A stretch of 64,000 bases of DNA from Adiantum capillus-veneris (GCA_014529385.2 CM043963.1:66231895-66295894), one strand, 5' to 3'. Counted from the first letter of the stretch, positions 53,331 to 64,000 are shown. Notes: generated by a model from the sequence alone, not told the origin. Numbers and translations are program-made.

Positions 53331-54342
53331 ATGAAGATTAGGTTGCAAAGAAGCTTGCTCCATCTTTTCCTTGCAGTCTTTTAGTAGAGGTAATGCCACT
53401 GGTTTCACTTTCTTTGTCATAAACTTATACTTGGTCTCCACTCGTACATCAATATTTTGAGAATTTTCAAAATCCCCAATGATTCTCTACATTTCTATGG
53501 ATCATACTTTCACAACCTCATTTATAAATCCTCAATTTGTTCATACATCTATCTCTATGGAGCATACTTTCACAACCTCATTTCCCATACACAAATTGCA
53601 ATCCACTAAAGACTTCAAGTCTTGCATAGTATCCACAAATGAGACACACCTACAATGCATTCATCGTCCTCTAAAAAAAAAACCATTGCTCATCAAACCT
53701 TTCTGTACACTATGTACATTTTGTCTTTCACCCCACTTCAAGTCCTCACACTTTTTAAAAGAGACAGATCCATAGATTGTTAATCCTACAAAACCTGTAG
53801 AAAACATATTTTTTGCATATACATCATGCGAGAGCTTTTCTCTTCTTATAACACTGCAATCCTGCTCTACAATGGTACATGGGCGAAATTCCACCCTCAT
53901 ATCCTTGTAGTCTTTGAATTCTTTGTTTATTTTTGGCAATTTTTTCTCTCTAAGAGTGTCATGGTTCCTTTCATGGTCCATGCAAATAGTAAGGAATTGG
54001 ACCACATGTTGTTCATCACTACTCCTTATCCTAGCATAAGTTGATCCATCGTCCATCACCTTTGTTTCCATGCGAGTAGCAGTGATGTATGGTCGCCCAA
54101 TGATAAGAGGATATGCAGACATCTCCTGTACAAAGAATTTGTTTTCCTCTTTCACATCCCCTATAATCACCCTTAAATTTGAACAAGCTCCATATAGCTT
54201 CTCTTTTATTTTCTACATAAATCATCCATCCATGACTCATATCGATTGATGATTTGTCTTTGTAATGTAGACTCTTTGATGTGTGGCTAATCTTTGATCC
54301 ATGATCTATCAGTGCAATGTATGGCTCTTCTAAGTCTCTCAC
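53331..54342 (-). pseudogene. Y protease region
   Basis: The frame 54031-54342 carries EEPYIALIDHGSKISHTSKS; the probable catalytic triplet is D-H-G in place of D-S/T-G. A frame change leads to 53661-54170 with NKFFVQEMSAYPLIIGRPYI and TATRMETKVMDDGSTYARIR, the later protease strands, then a linker to RT. The stretch 53331-53660 continues the linker with stops and includes a 37-bp direct repeat ('catactttcacaacctcatt' at ~53502 and 53563). Confidence 0.75.
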
Positions 54343-54778
54343 TTTTACCAGGGTCTCAGTAGTTGCTCTTGTCCAATGACTCTTAGAGTAATAACTCTTT
54401 TGAGTGGTCTCAACTTCATCTTCATCACCAAGAAGCGAATTCTTTTCTCCTCCTCTAGACTTGTAGCATCCAACAATGGTTTCATCACCTTTCCCACCAT
54501 AAACTTGTACTCCTTGTGCATTTAAAGTCTCTCCTTCACCTTGTACATGGATAAGTTCAGTAAGAGACTCTCACTTTCTCTTCATAATATCAACGATTTC
54601 TTCATGGAACCCCTGCTTTTCTATGCCAAGGACCTCACCCCAAGGTAAATTCAACCTTATTGTTCAAAATCCTTCCTTTCAAAACCTTTTTGGAATTTGT
54701 TTCTACCTCTATAATGGATTGAATATTATAAATTGGACCATTTTCTTTAGCTTTTGCTGCTTCCTTCTTCTTTTTTTC

Positions 54779-55727
54779 AGAAGCTTCTTGCATGGGCACT
54801 TTAGAGATAGTCATCTCTTGTGGAGAAGTTGATCTAGAAGGAACTATGTCATTTATTCCTCCACTCCTTGTGCCATTTTTGAAGGTCCTTCATCCCTATT
54901 CTAACACCTGCATTTCTCTTCAACAACGGCCTCATTGGCTTGACATTTGGCAATGTACGCTTGCACTGACAAAGACTCTACGTGGTCATCCCAACCTATT
55001 TCTAGTGGAATGCAATCTTGAGCTTCATGCAAAACCTTTTCATTCATTTTACCCTTCATACAAGATTCTATTGCGCATGGCCACAATTGTAGAATTTCAT
55101 TAAGTGCTTCGTCTCCAACCTTGACTCCTTTGTGGTTAATAGGTTCCATCTTCAACCCATAGGCGGTTTCCTCAACCATTGAGATGGCATGGCTATTGGC
55201 CATGTCTTCAACTAGCTTCTTCATCCCTCCTTTGCCAATATTTCGTTCTTATTTTTTTCAGAAGCTTCGTGCATAGGTACTTTAGAGATAGGCATCTCCT
55301 GTGGAGAAGTTGATCTAGAAGGCATGATCTAGAAGGAACTATGTCATTTCTTACTCCACTCCTTGTGGCCCTTTTTGAAGGTCCTTCATCCCCATTCTCA
55401 CACCTGCATTTCTCTTCAACAACAACCTCATTGGCTTGACATTTGTCAATGTACACTTGCACTGACAAAGAGTCTATGTGGTCATCCCAACCTATTTCTA
55501 GTGGAATGCAATCTTGAGCTTCATGCAAAACCTTTTCAGTCATTTTACCCTTCATAGCAGATTCTATTGCATCTGGCCACAATTCTAGAATTTCATTAAG
55601 TGCTTTGTCTCCAACCTTGACTCCTTTGTCCCATAGGTGGTTTCCTCAACCATTGAGATAGCATGGCTATTGGTCATGTCTTCAGCTAGATTCTTTACTT
55701 CTCCTTTGCCAAAGCTTGTCCCCAAGG
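54779..55727 (-). repeat. ~475-bp tandem duplication in Y gag
   Basis: 54779-55256 and 55257-55727 align throughout: both encode MTNSHAISMVEET-like, HEAQDCIPLEIGWDD and SLSVQAYI/VYI-KCQANE segments. The copies differ at several percent of positions and by small indels (a 17-bp 'gatctagaaggcat' repeat at ~55312-55332). Confidence 0.85.
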
Positions 55728-55884
55728 GCTTCCCTATTTCACTTAAGTGAATCCTGCCATCTTCAAAGAAGACAAGCTCCTTCATCAGAGAATCTTTGGA
55801 AGTTCTATAATGCCTTCTTTCATGGTCATTATTGTTTTAGCATACGCATCTATGTATAAATTGTTCTCGGTTTTGAGGCCTTTG

Positions 55885-56415
55885 CCTTGTAGATTGTCTT
55901 GATGGCTGCCCCTTTTCTTCTAGCCATGTAAGCTTTGACTTCAACTCTTGCATTCCTTTAACACTATCATCTAAGATGGATTTTTCAGTCTTTGGAACCA
56001 GAATAACAGGCTTTATGGAACACTTGGGATTTGAGGAGGGTTGACTATCATCTTATCTCTTCCTTGTAGATTGTCTTGATGGCTGCCCCTTTTCTTCTAG
56101 CCATGTAAGCTTTGACTTCAACTCTTGCATTCCTTTAACACTATCATCTAAGATGGATTTGTCAGTGTTTGGAACCAGAATAACAGGCTTTATGGAACAC
56201 TTGGGATTTGAGGAGGGTTAACCATCATCTTATCTCTTCCTTGTAGATTGTCTTGATGGCTGCCCCTTTTCTTCTAGCCATGTAAGCTTTGACTTCAACT
56301 CTTGCATTCCTTTAACACTATCATCTAAGATGGATTTATCAGTCTTTGGAACCAGAATAACAGGCTTTATGGAACACTTGGGATTTGAGGAGGGTTGACT
56401 ATCATCTTATCTCTT
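55885..56415 (-). repeat. three 177-bp tandem repeats in Y gag
   Basis: Units start at 55885, 56062 and 56239 (CCTTGTAGATTGTCTTGATG; the third ends where CCTTGTTGC begins). 177 bp is 59 codons, so the period keeps frame. Units encode SNPKCSIKPVILVPKTEKSI and LDDSVKGMQELKSKLTWLEE. They are almost identical, so the expansion is much younger than Y itself. Confidence 0.9.
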
Positions 56416-56971
56416 CCTTGTTGCTGCTTTGCTAGAAGTGATACTGCATCTTCGACCTTATTCCAACCGATCTTTAAGCCATGTTTAGCATCCTTGTCCT
56501 CAAGTAGTAACTCCAACTTCTCTTGAATCTCTGTCCATGTACCCTACAGAAAGAGCTATGTCTTCTCTGTAGTTAGAGTAGGTTTTTTAGTCCTTGAAAC
56601 TTGATCATAGTGCCATTCACAAATGCTCTATCTTAGGAACCACAACTAGCTCAATATGTTGTACCATTTGTGCTTTAGGCACTTGATGCATCTCCATCTC
56701 CTCTACATACCCACAAAGATAATTTGTTACATATTTATCATCAAATTGGCCCATTTTATTCACAAGTGATTGAAGGAATTTGGTTGAAGCAATCTCCCTT
56801 CTTTTAGCAACTTGTTGCTGCATAAACATAGCAAAGTGTTGAAACATTTGCATTATGCCCGGATCAAACCGCACCCCCTATTGCTCTTATTGATCCATAT
56901 CTTAAAATCTTTGATTTGAGACCTTCAAAGAAGAATTTGAACCCTCGCCCTAGCCTACTTCACGTCCAAAA

Positions 56972-58021
56972 CACCAAAAATATGTCAAGAAGTGCGCAAT
57001 GCAGCTAGGAAAGTGTCACGCCTCTAACTATGAGGCGTCTCTGACTGTGAGGGTTCAAAGCCAAATCAAGATCATAGAACGTTTCAAGCTAAAGGCATAC
57101 TCAAAAGATTGAAAATCCAGCCATGAAATCATCACTTTGTAAAATAACCAATATCAACTCAAAACCCTTGTTTGTGTGGTTTAGTGTAGCCTCTCTCCCA
57201 ATTGCACATATACATTGCTCTTTTGCCCTTATAAAAACCCTAAATTTACGCTTCAATTAGTTGTCTTGACAATTTCATGGGAGATTCATAAATTCATTAG
57301 ACAAGCCCAAGTGATTATTTGAAGAGGGAAACCCCGAATTTGGTGGCCTCACGGTTTCGAACATGTAGTAGAAATAACACGCGACTCCACTAGCACCCTG
57401 ACTTAGAACTACAGTATCTTCTTTCCTAGATGTCCAAAAGAGCTTCTTTTTTTCTCTATAAACTCAAATCTCACCTTGAGCAATGATGGCACCATCATTG
57501 ATGTGGCATTTTGAGCTATTTTAGGCTAAGCTTGGGCTATTTTTGACTATTCTATGGCCATTTATAGTCCAAAAATATCCTTTTTCTGTAAAAAGCCCAA
57601 ACGAGCTAGGAAAATTCCCTAAATTTGTGGAAACATTCTGTTGAGCTCAAATTTCATGTTGATCCTCATTATCTCACTTGGCAAGCACTTTGGACACATC
57701 TTTTATGGCCATGCATAAAACCTACTATTATTGGCCGAGATCGTCCGCATTGAACTTTCTAGGCAAAACGAACGTGCCACCTCGAAACAATTGACATTTG
57801 TACATTTTAAAAGAAAAGTAGGAATATTTTATTGAGAGAAAATATTCCATAGTACCACATCTAGAGTCTCACCTCTCTGATGAGATATGCACATAATTAC
57901 AATTGTGGCATCCGTATTTGGATATATCACACTATGTACATTATCACATTTTGTTTCACATAACAAAAGCATTAAGAGTGAAGTAAATATTTTAGTCTCA
58001 CATTATGCACGTGCCATGGCA
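56972..58021 (-). mobile_element. Y 5' LTR
   Basis: It aligns with 38805-39905. The inner end lies near 'atatgtcaagaagtgcg'; the outer end is GTGCCATGGCA at 58021. A probable primer site on the minus strand begins TGGTGTTTTGGACGTG (~56945-56960), tRNA not identified. A ~150-bp stretch at ~57290-57440 is absent from the 3' LTR. Confidence 0.7.
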
Positions 58022-58519
58022 CGACAACGCTATGAAAGCATCCTAGCCGTGTGCAACCTGTAGAGGCTAGCTTCTTGTGGATTGGCAAGGCGTACAAGTG
58101 GTGGTTGAATTTGACTATTCATCCGGCCACTTGGGAAGAGTTCAAAATGATGTTTCAAAGAGATTTCTTGCTAGGTAATGAAGAAGAGGGAAACAAGGGA
58201 AGTTATGGAACAAGTTCTCGATGGAGAACAAGTCCTTAGCTCAATACATCTCGGACTACAAAGAGATAGTACTCAAGTTAAAGGGGTTGATTCATTCCAA
58301 ACTTTGCAGAGCTTCAAGAGGAGACTCACAAATGATTATTTTGAGTACGTTAAGCCTCTTTGCCTGAAAGACTTATCCAAAGTAATCAAATATACGCAAA
58401 TTTATGATATCATTAAGCATCATTGTTGTTTGCTATTTAGGGTATTAGGTGCCCCAAAACTCAAGGAAGAAGAGTTAAATAGTAACAACTCCATAAACAC
58501 ACTCAAAATTACATTTTGA
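58022..58519 (+). pseudogene. W gag, right of the Y insertion
   Basis: The plus-strand frame reads VEASFLWIGKAYKWWLNLTI then HPATWEEFKMMFQRDFLLGN, the conserved W-W/F segment of a Ty3 capsid. A frame change near 58200 leads to 58178-58519 (LQSFKRRLTNDYFEYVKPLC). The gene's start is on the far side of Y. A stop at 58063 lies just upstream. Confidence 0.75.
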
Positions 58520-58985
58520 TTACAAAGACACTTCCAAAATATTCATCAAAATGTGAATTTTATTAGCAAATCAACATAGAAAGTTTTTTGTAAATAGACC
58601 ATAGCTTCCAATACATAGGCTTTCCATTTTATAGAAGCACAAGAACACCTTTAGAAATACCTATGCTAGCTATGTTTAGGTCACTAAGTTATGTTTTAGG
58701 GTGATCTAATGCCAATTTCATGAAAATTGGCCAAAAAGAGCACGCGTATTTTTGCTCGAGTTAGGTTTAAAATAGTTATTCAAACCCGACTCTAAAGGTG
58801 GAATAAGTAGCCCAAAACAATTCCAAGTTTTTTTCAAATCATAAGCTATCTTTGTGGATATAGGGGACTTCCTCCTTGGAATGCAATAATTCTAGGAAGT
58901 TGTTGAGTTAAGAGGACATAAAAGTGTCATGTTACCAATTTAGTGTTAATTAAATCCTAGAGGATATTTCTTATGTAAGTAAGAA
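58520..58985 (+). other. W internal deletion zone, nothing recognised
   Basis: Protease, RT and RNase H should lie between gag and integrase, but only ~465 bp of unrecognised sequence is present. W has therefore lost about 2 kb of pol. Confidence 0.5.
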
Positions 58986-59642
58986 GCAATTTAATTGGGA
59001 AGAATATTTAATTCATTTTGAAATTTTCTTACAACAATTCCAAACATGCAGCAACTGGATTTACACCATTCATGTTTCAAGGAAATCTATCAAGGATTTC
59101 CTTGAAGATATGAATATTGAGTGATATGTTGAAATAGGCAAAGGAAAGCATTCATAGTGCACAGGATCCTGCTAAGACGTATGCTGACAAAGGACAAAAA
59201 AAAGGTCCCTTTACAGAAAGTGACTTTGTATTGTTAAAGGTTCCTATGAAGTCACAAACCATGAAAATGGAAAAGTGTGACAAAATTTCTCCTAGATACT
59301 ATCGTCCCTTCAAATTTCTTAAAAGATTGGGACATAGCATATAAACTTAATTTACCGGAGAGAATTGAGACCACCCTTTCTTCCAGGTTAGTAAAGTAAA
59401 GACATCAATGCAGAATTTGGAAAATGTATTTACTTCATAAATTTTGGTTGACTTGATAGAGTCACCAAAGATACCGCATGAACTAGAAAGGATTCTAGGG
59501 TATCGAGACCGATAAACATGTTGTAAGGTGTGTCAGGAAGTACTGATTAAGTGGAAAGATTTAGACAAGGAAGATGCAACTTGGGAACGCCATAGTGCGA
59601 TTGCCAAGAGATGTTCACATGTTGTTTTTGAGGACGAAAACT

Positions 59643-59643
<1 letters not shown>
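58986..59643 (+). pseudogene. W integrase C-terminal part and chromodomain
   Basis: Broken plus-strand frames give NWEEYLIHFE, HAATGFTPFMFQ, a TYADKGQKKGPF segment, SDFVLLKVPMKSQTMKM, ISPRYYRPFKFLKRLG and YKLNLPERIE (integrase end and GPY/F-like motif). CQEVLIKWKDLDKEDATWER at 59530-59590 is a chromodomain. It ends EDENS directly before the G run. Many frameshifts indicate age. Confidence 0.85.

Positions 59644-59676
<33 letters not shown>
59644..59676 (+). repeat. G33 run at the W polypurine tract
   Basis: 33 consecutive G lie between the chromodomain end and the LTR start (A)TGTGGTGTAGCC, exactly where the polypurine tract belongs. It is taken as an expanded polypurine tract. Frames through it (poly-Gly or poly-Pro) are artefacts. 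Confidence 0.8.
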
Positions 59677-59677
<1 letters not shown>

Positions 59678-60042
59678 TGTGGTGTAGCCTGTAACGGCAC
59701 TGACCAGGTTACCCACCTTCCGATCATAGAGTTGGAAAGGCAGGGTTCAAGGACAGACTACCGACCATAGTGCCCGGGCGACCGGACCAATGTGGACGGT
59801 AGGCCACACTTACTTAAAGGGTTTGGGATGAGGGGCATTCCTCCTTGTCTCACATTTGGATAGAGATATGATAACCTTGCTCTCTCTTGGCATAGTGTCC
59901 GTAGCGGCGCTCTGGAGATTTAACAATAAATTATTGTTACTACTTAATTTAGTTAATTATTTCTATATTTATTATCTAATTTAGCTATTTGTTAGATATT
60001 ATGTAATTTAGTTAATAAAACGTTTTATTTTAATATTACAAC
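59678..60042 (+). mobile_element. W 3' LTR (end uncertain)
   Basis: It starts TGTGGTGTAGCCTGTAACGG after the G run. The right end is set tentatively at AATATTACAACA. No second copy is in the window to confirm it. It is AT-rich in the last 110 bp, with repeated 'taatttagtta' words. Confidence 0.45.
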
Positions 60043-60975
60043 ATCAAAAATAGCATAATAAAAAAAATCAGAGTGAGAGGCAAAGAGAGAGACGAAGAAA
60101 GATTGAGGGAGAGAGGGAGATACATAAATAAATTTCATTACCTTCCTCAAAGGTCAAACATGACCTATGGAATCAAAAGAGACATATCATGTGGTGTGTA
60201 TGGAGCTGATAAGGGACTCAATGCTCAATAATTGTGGAAAGGAGCATCGCAATAGAGAGTCCACATCGTGATTAGGAGAGGAATGTGTGTAGGGAAGCTC
60301 ATGGCTGAAAATGTAGGGAAAGCAAGCTTTAATGTGATCAACAGCTAGGCACTCAAATAAAGTATGATGCTTAGACTCGCGCACTTCAAGGGAGACTCCT
60401 TGCGGATGCCCCAACAACCTATCTTGCATTGTAGACAGTGAGAGCCAAGACAGTGAGAGCTAAGACAGATGGAGGCAATGGTGCAGATCACACTCAAGGG
60501 GATAGGCTTGAGCATGTAAGTGTGGGTGTGGTTTCCTGGTTTGGAGAAGGATGGTTTTGTAGTCAAGGGCAACATACATGCTATAATATGTGAAACGTGA
60601 TCCCCTGGATTTCTCCTAAGCCCTGATACATTGGTGTTGTAGAAAAGCCTCATTCACTTTGGAGTCTATGGAGGCATCATGAAGCAAGTGTGATGCATCT
60701 CATTGCTTCCTATGCAATTCTTGGAGTCGATATGAAGGGTTTTGCTGCATCTTAAACATGTGCTGCATGAGACTCTCCATACCTATAACCTCAATGGGAC
60801 GTGATCCGGACTCAAGAAGTACAGCATGTATTGAATTTGTGTCTTGGAGAAAGTTCGTGAAGCTACTTTTGGGCATTCTCAAAATCTTTGCAAGTCGAGT
60901 TAGAGATGCTATTATCACATACTTCAACTCCTACCAATCCACCGTTCTTGGGTGATAGAAAGTTTATTCCACTTT

Positions 60976-61020
<45 letters not shown>

Positions 61021-61310
61021 CACACACACACATGAGAAAATAAGTTTTAACGTTGTAAGAACAATCCCAAGAGACCTCAAAGATCTATCTGAAGATTCGA
61101 GACCTCATGTCGTATTATTAAAGAGAGAAAAAGAGATATAAAGACATAAGGATATAGAGAAAGAGAGGTAGAGATTTAGAGAAAGAGAGATAGATATAGA
61201 TAGAAAGAAGAAGATAGTGAGACGTAACTTGGGCATACGGCTAGCATTACTTTATGATATCATTGCAAAATTGCACAGCCTGAGAATAGATCCTCAAGTC
61301 TAACGATAGT
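60043..61310. other. unannotated GA-rich interval
   Basis: GA/GAGA-rich patches (60070-60120, 61119-61213) and a CT run with adjacent CA run (60980-61032). Minus-strand frames at 60345-60653 and 60700-60927 show no recognisable domain. Confidence 0.4.
60980..61032. repeat. (CT)n(CA)n microsatellite
   Basis: CT from 60980 to 61018, then CACACA to 61032. Confidence 0.9.
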
Positions 61311-61800
61311 TTTCAAGAGGTGGTAGCCGTCTTGCTTTGTCTCGACCAAAATCAAAGCTTTCAAGAGGTGGTAGTCGTCTTGCTTTGTCTCGACCAAAAT
61401 CAAAGCTCAATCTACTCTTTCAGTGCCAACAATTGTTGCAATACTTTTGCTTGGCCACACAACTAGCATTGCATTTTGATTCCAAAGTGGTGGCGGTCTA
61501 TCTTTGTCTTGACGATTTCTAAATTTCCATGAACTCTTGCCATGCCAACAATTACCTCGATTTTTGCTTGGCCACACAACCATCGTTACCTTAGTAGTGT
61601 AGTCCATGCCGTCCTCAAAATTGTAGCTCATGTTGAAAAATGTCATCTATCAACTTGTCACTATAACCCTTTCGTGATGAGAGATGGTGGCACTCTTATC
61701 TTTTTCTCATTGATATCGAAAGCTCCATCTGCTCTCTTTGTGCCAACGTCTAGCTAGGCACCTTTGCTTGGCCACACAGCTAGCATTGCTTTATGCTGAC
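61311..61800. repeat. 48-bp tandem pair and GCTTGGCCACACA repeats
   Basis: Two 48-bp units (61311-61358, 61359-61406) differ at one site (TAGCCGTC/TAGTCGTC). The word GCTTGGCCACACA recurs at ~61451, 61567 and 61768, followed by variants of CTAGCATTGCTTTATG. This suggests a degenerate repeat of 115-200 bp. No coding frame. Confidence 0.6.
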
Positions 61801-62935
61801 CACAAAGCCCAAATATGCAAATGTGAGAAAAGTGAGGCATGATGAGCTTAATTAAAGCAATTAATAAATTATGAGTTTCTTTCGAGGATATGCTAGGGTT
61901 AAGGATAAAATGTGTGGAAGATGATGAGATGGCCGCTCTAAGAAGAATTGAGAAATGGGTTTGGCAACGCCTCTCATCTCATTGTGTTGTGTATTTGGTC
62001 TAAATCTATGTACCTGTGGGAATGTTCAATGTTGAGCAAGTGTAGTCTCCATTGGGTATATGCCTCCATTGTTCCTTTCAAGGTGAAACCTAAGTAAGCC
62101 AACTCTCGATGGTTGTGGCTCTGACATATCAATTATCATCATCGTCTACTACCTCCATCTAACACATTGGTGCTCCTCCATGCTAGCTATGAGATTGTCC
62201 TGATAGATATAAGGCATCATTATGTGGACTCCAAATAATGAGGAACTTTGTAAAGTTGTCTTGTCAAGTGCATAGATTTTGCCAAAAGTTGAACATCAAC
62301 ACAAGTTTAGAAGTTGGAACCTCATCTTGTAGTTGGAGCATCTTCAAGTAGATCGTCATTCGTGCATAGCCTCATCTTTGATAAAGATTGTGTCCGCCAA
62401 GAGTGCAGGCACTTGTGAATTTTCAACATTCGTAGCAATACTATTTGATGGCATAGGAACATGTCTTCATGGTTGAAAATAAGTTAACCTTTACTCGCTA
62501 TGTACATGTGAAAAAAGTGGAAGAAATCGAAGCTTGACTAAGTAAAGCCATCAAAGTTTTGTTGGATTCAAAAGTACAAGATAGCTGAGGCATGTTTATA
62601 AGGAGATCTAAGCTCGCGCATGTTCATGCAAAGCTACCACTAGACTTTATTGCATGGACTCAATCATGCATACTCTAAGCTGGCCAATGGTGCTCCACAT
62701 GGCATGTGACATGTATATATCCATATACCCTTGTCATGGCTCAATAAGCTCCTGCTCTGCAACCCATAAGAAATGATCTCTGTACAACACCTTCGTGGGC
62801 AATGGAGTCGGTGGGTCTACCCATGTCTGCCTTGCATGCATCAGGCTACATCTAATAACCGGATTCCACTCTGAATCATAAACCTCTCCAAGTCAGACAG
62901 CTGTATATGCAATGCATGTAAACCATTCTGAAATG
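61801..62935. other. unannotated interval
   Basis: No domain, element end or repeat was recognised in about 1.1 kb. Confidence 0.4.
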
Positions 62936-62937
62936 AC

Positions 62938-64000
62938 AAAATGAAATGAAATGAAATGTTGTATTAACGACTTCAAAATGCCAAAATGACCTATGAGACC
63001 ACAAAGTTCCAACATGGTGGAATCTAGTACAATGTCTGGGTACAAAAGATAAAAAGTGGGGTGCTAAAAAAAATATCAAAAAATCCCTACCTACTAGATG
63101 GGAGGGGGGGGGGGGCTTGGGCTCATACAATATCTGATACAAAGGCTGATACAGGGCTGAGGCATAAGCGATACAAGGGCAAATACAAGAGTGAGCATGA
63201 TATACAATAGTCATTAGGATCACATGAAGTCCAACATCGGTCGCTGGCAGGTCTGATGAATCTGCTCCATGGTTAGTAGTCTAACCGAGCATCGTGCATA
63301 TTGGGCAAGATTTCGTTGATGTAGTTTTCGTCGATGCTGTGTAGTCCTTAGCCGTGGGTGCCTAGATCTCCCAAGCTCAGTCACTCAATCGATCAGCGTG
63401 CCTCTGGTGTGAGGAGAGTATGAGCTTTGTTGTGGTCGATGCACCTCCAGCTACACAATATCTGCTCTACAAAAGAAGCCTTTGATCCGTCTCTAAGACT
63501 GGATAGCATCTCCTCTCAACAAGCTCTCTTTGTGTCTTTGTAGCTCCAACAAGAACAATCCAGACATCTCCGGTCCTCATACCCCATGACTCTAGAAAGC
63601 GATCCAAAACCCTCTCTGAACAAGCAATGGAAGCGATCTCATATCTCATAGTAAACTGGGCAATGGCATACATAGTGAAACTCTATTTCAGCCTCCGTAT
63701 GACATATGGGACATGTCCTAGTCTCTGCTGACACTCCGATGTATCTGCCAGTCTCCACCCGAAGCTGGTGTGAAGATATGCATATCAGGCCAATAGCACA
63801 CCGAATCCCATGAGATAAGTGGGTGTCCATGTATCTAGGCCTCACTACAAAACCGTCCTTAGTGAGCTGGAGAAGATTCTCCCTATAGAAATCCATCTTC
63901 GTGCCCAACTCCTGTGTCGGCTAAATCCAAGTCCTCCTGGTATCCAACTGAGTCATGTCTTGGCAAATGAGCGTAAGAGTCAGAGAGGGGGCATCCAAAG
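62938..64000 (-). mobile_element. 3' end of a LINE (non-LTR retrotransposon), continues past right edge
   Basis: Coding similarity at 63467-63980 (minus) is followed by ~500 bp of non-coding sequence that ends at a short (GAAAT)n run (62938-62958; ATTTC repeats on the minus strand), a possible 3' tail. No terminal repeats are seen. The 5' part, including reverse transcriptase, would lie right of the window. A 12-base G run (63104-63115) lies in the presumed 3' region. The tail assignment is inference. Confidence 0.45.
63467..63980 (-). pseudogene. LINE ORF C-terminus with Cys-His knuckle
   Basis: The minus-strand frame 63639-63908 contains ISSHQLRVETGRYIGVSAET then RTCPICHTEAEIEFHYVCHC: a C-x2-C...H-x3-C site preceded by an (S)-HxLxxETGR motif, the arrangement commonly found after reverse transcriptase in plant and animal non-LTR elements. 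A frame change joins it to 63467-63673 (MRYEIASIACSERVLDRFLE). A stop lies upstream at ~63925. No conventional host gene has this layout, but no RT is visible to prove it. Confidence 0.6.

Larger units (their letters stand above)
54343..56874 (-). pseudogene. Y gag, internally duplicated
   Basis: It starts at 56874 with MRFDPGIMQMFQHFAMFMQQ and KFLQSLVNKMGQFDDKYVTN, a capsid-type N terminus. Then come three tandem 177-bp units (55885-56415) and a ~475-bp tandem duplication (54779-55727) carrying CIPLEIGWDDHVESLSVQAY. Stops occur in every unit. No CCHC knuckle was seen. It reads into the protease region. The total length (~2.5 kb) is large for gag because of the duplications. Confidence 0.65.
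38805..58021 (-). mobile_element. Y: Ty3/gypsy element split by Z
   Basis: Direct LTR-like repeats (38805-39905 and 56972-58021) flank a minus-strand Ty3 element. Gag is at 54.3-56.9 kb, protease 53.7-54.3, RT start 52.7-53.3, RNase H end 42.4-42.8 and integrase 40.0-42.4. Without Z (9.84 kb) and two TIR elements it would be about 8.2 kb. CGACA lies at both outer ends (38800-38804, 58022-58026), a probable 5-bp target duplication within W. The LTRs are well diverged, so it is old. Confidence 0.8.

Noticed and set aside
59528-59770. ORF with a poly-Gly tract
   Set aside because: The N-terminal half is the W chromodomain. The Gly tract is the G33 run and the rest is LTR, so it is not a glycine-rich protein.

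Overview
The window is a stretch of a large, repeat-rich plant nuclear genome. No protein-coding host gene, rRNA, tRNA or CRISPR array was recognised. Almost everything that can be named is a transposable element: Ty3/gypsy elements of the dual-RNase-H (Tat-like), chromodomain (chromovirus) and a third type, a Ty1/copia element, non-autonomous LTR elements primed with an Asp-tRNA-type site, small terminal-inverted-repeat elements and one LINE end. Long CT, AT, AC and G runs are frequent. The mix fits a big-genome land plant (fern, lycophyte or gymnosperm are plausible), but the species cannot be read from the sequence. Element names used here (D1, TatA, L, K, W, Y, Z, M1 and so on) are labels for this annotation only.

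Left third (1-16 kb). D1, a minus-strand non-autonomous LTR element, enters from the left edge (LTR 2575-3295, primer site 2556-2573). A decayed Tat-like element, TatA (5.43-12.0 kb, minus), carries a solo copia LTR (7103-7755) inside its integrase with a 5-bp target duplication. It abuts TatB (12.04-16.0 kb, minus), which keeps LTRs and the start of gag but has unrelated coding-like sequence in place of pol.

Middle (16-37.3 kb). A degenerate ~120-bp AGCACTT-rich satellite (16.77-18.08 kb) is interrupted by a small TIR element (M1). Then comes D2, a second D-type element whose internal region repeats a near-palindrome every ~280 bp. The D2 LTR is split by TatC (20613-29159, plus), a complete but frame-broken Tat-like element flanked by ACGT. 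Element L (30672-34311, plus) has nearly identical LTRs and no coding capacity. Its last bases are missing where it meets K, a doubly deleted copia element (34312-37311, minus).

Right part (37.3-64 kb). This is a three-level nest. Old chromovirus W (plus; gag at ~38.7 and 58.1 kb, integrase/chromodomain at 59-59.6 kb) is split by Y (38805-58021, minus, Ty3 type). Y is itself split inside reverse transcriptase/RNase H by Z (42848-52688, minus), a young, nearly intact chromovirus with 5-bp ACTAT duplications and a tRNA-iMet primer site. The left LTR of Z contains an inverted duplication. Y also received two further TIR elements (M2, M3). The window ends in non-coding repeats and the 3' end of a LINE (minus) that runs off the right edge.

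The parts do not form a host pathway. They record successive insertions. By nesting and LTR similarity, Z and L are the youngest, TatC and Y are intermediate, and W, TatA and TatB are the oldest.
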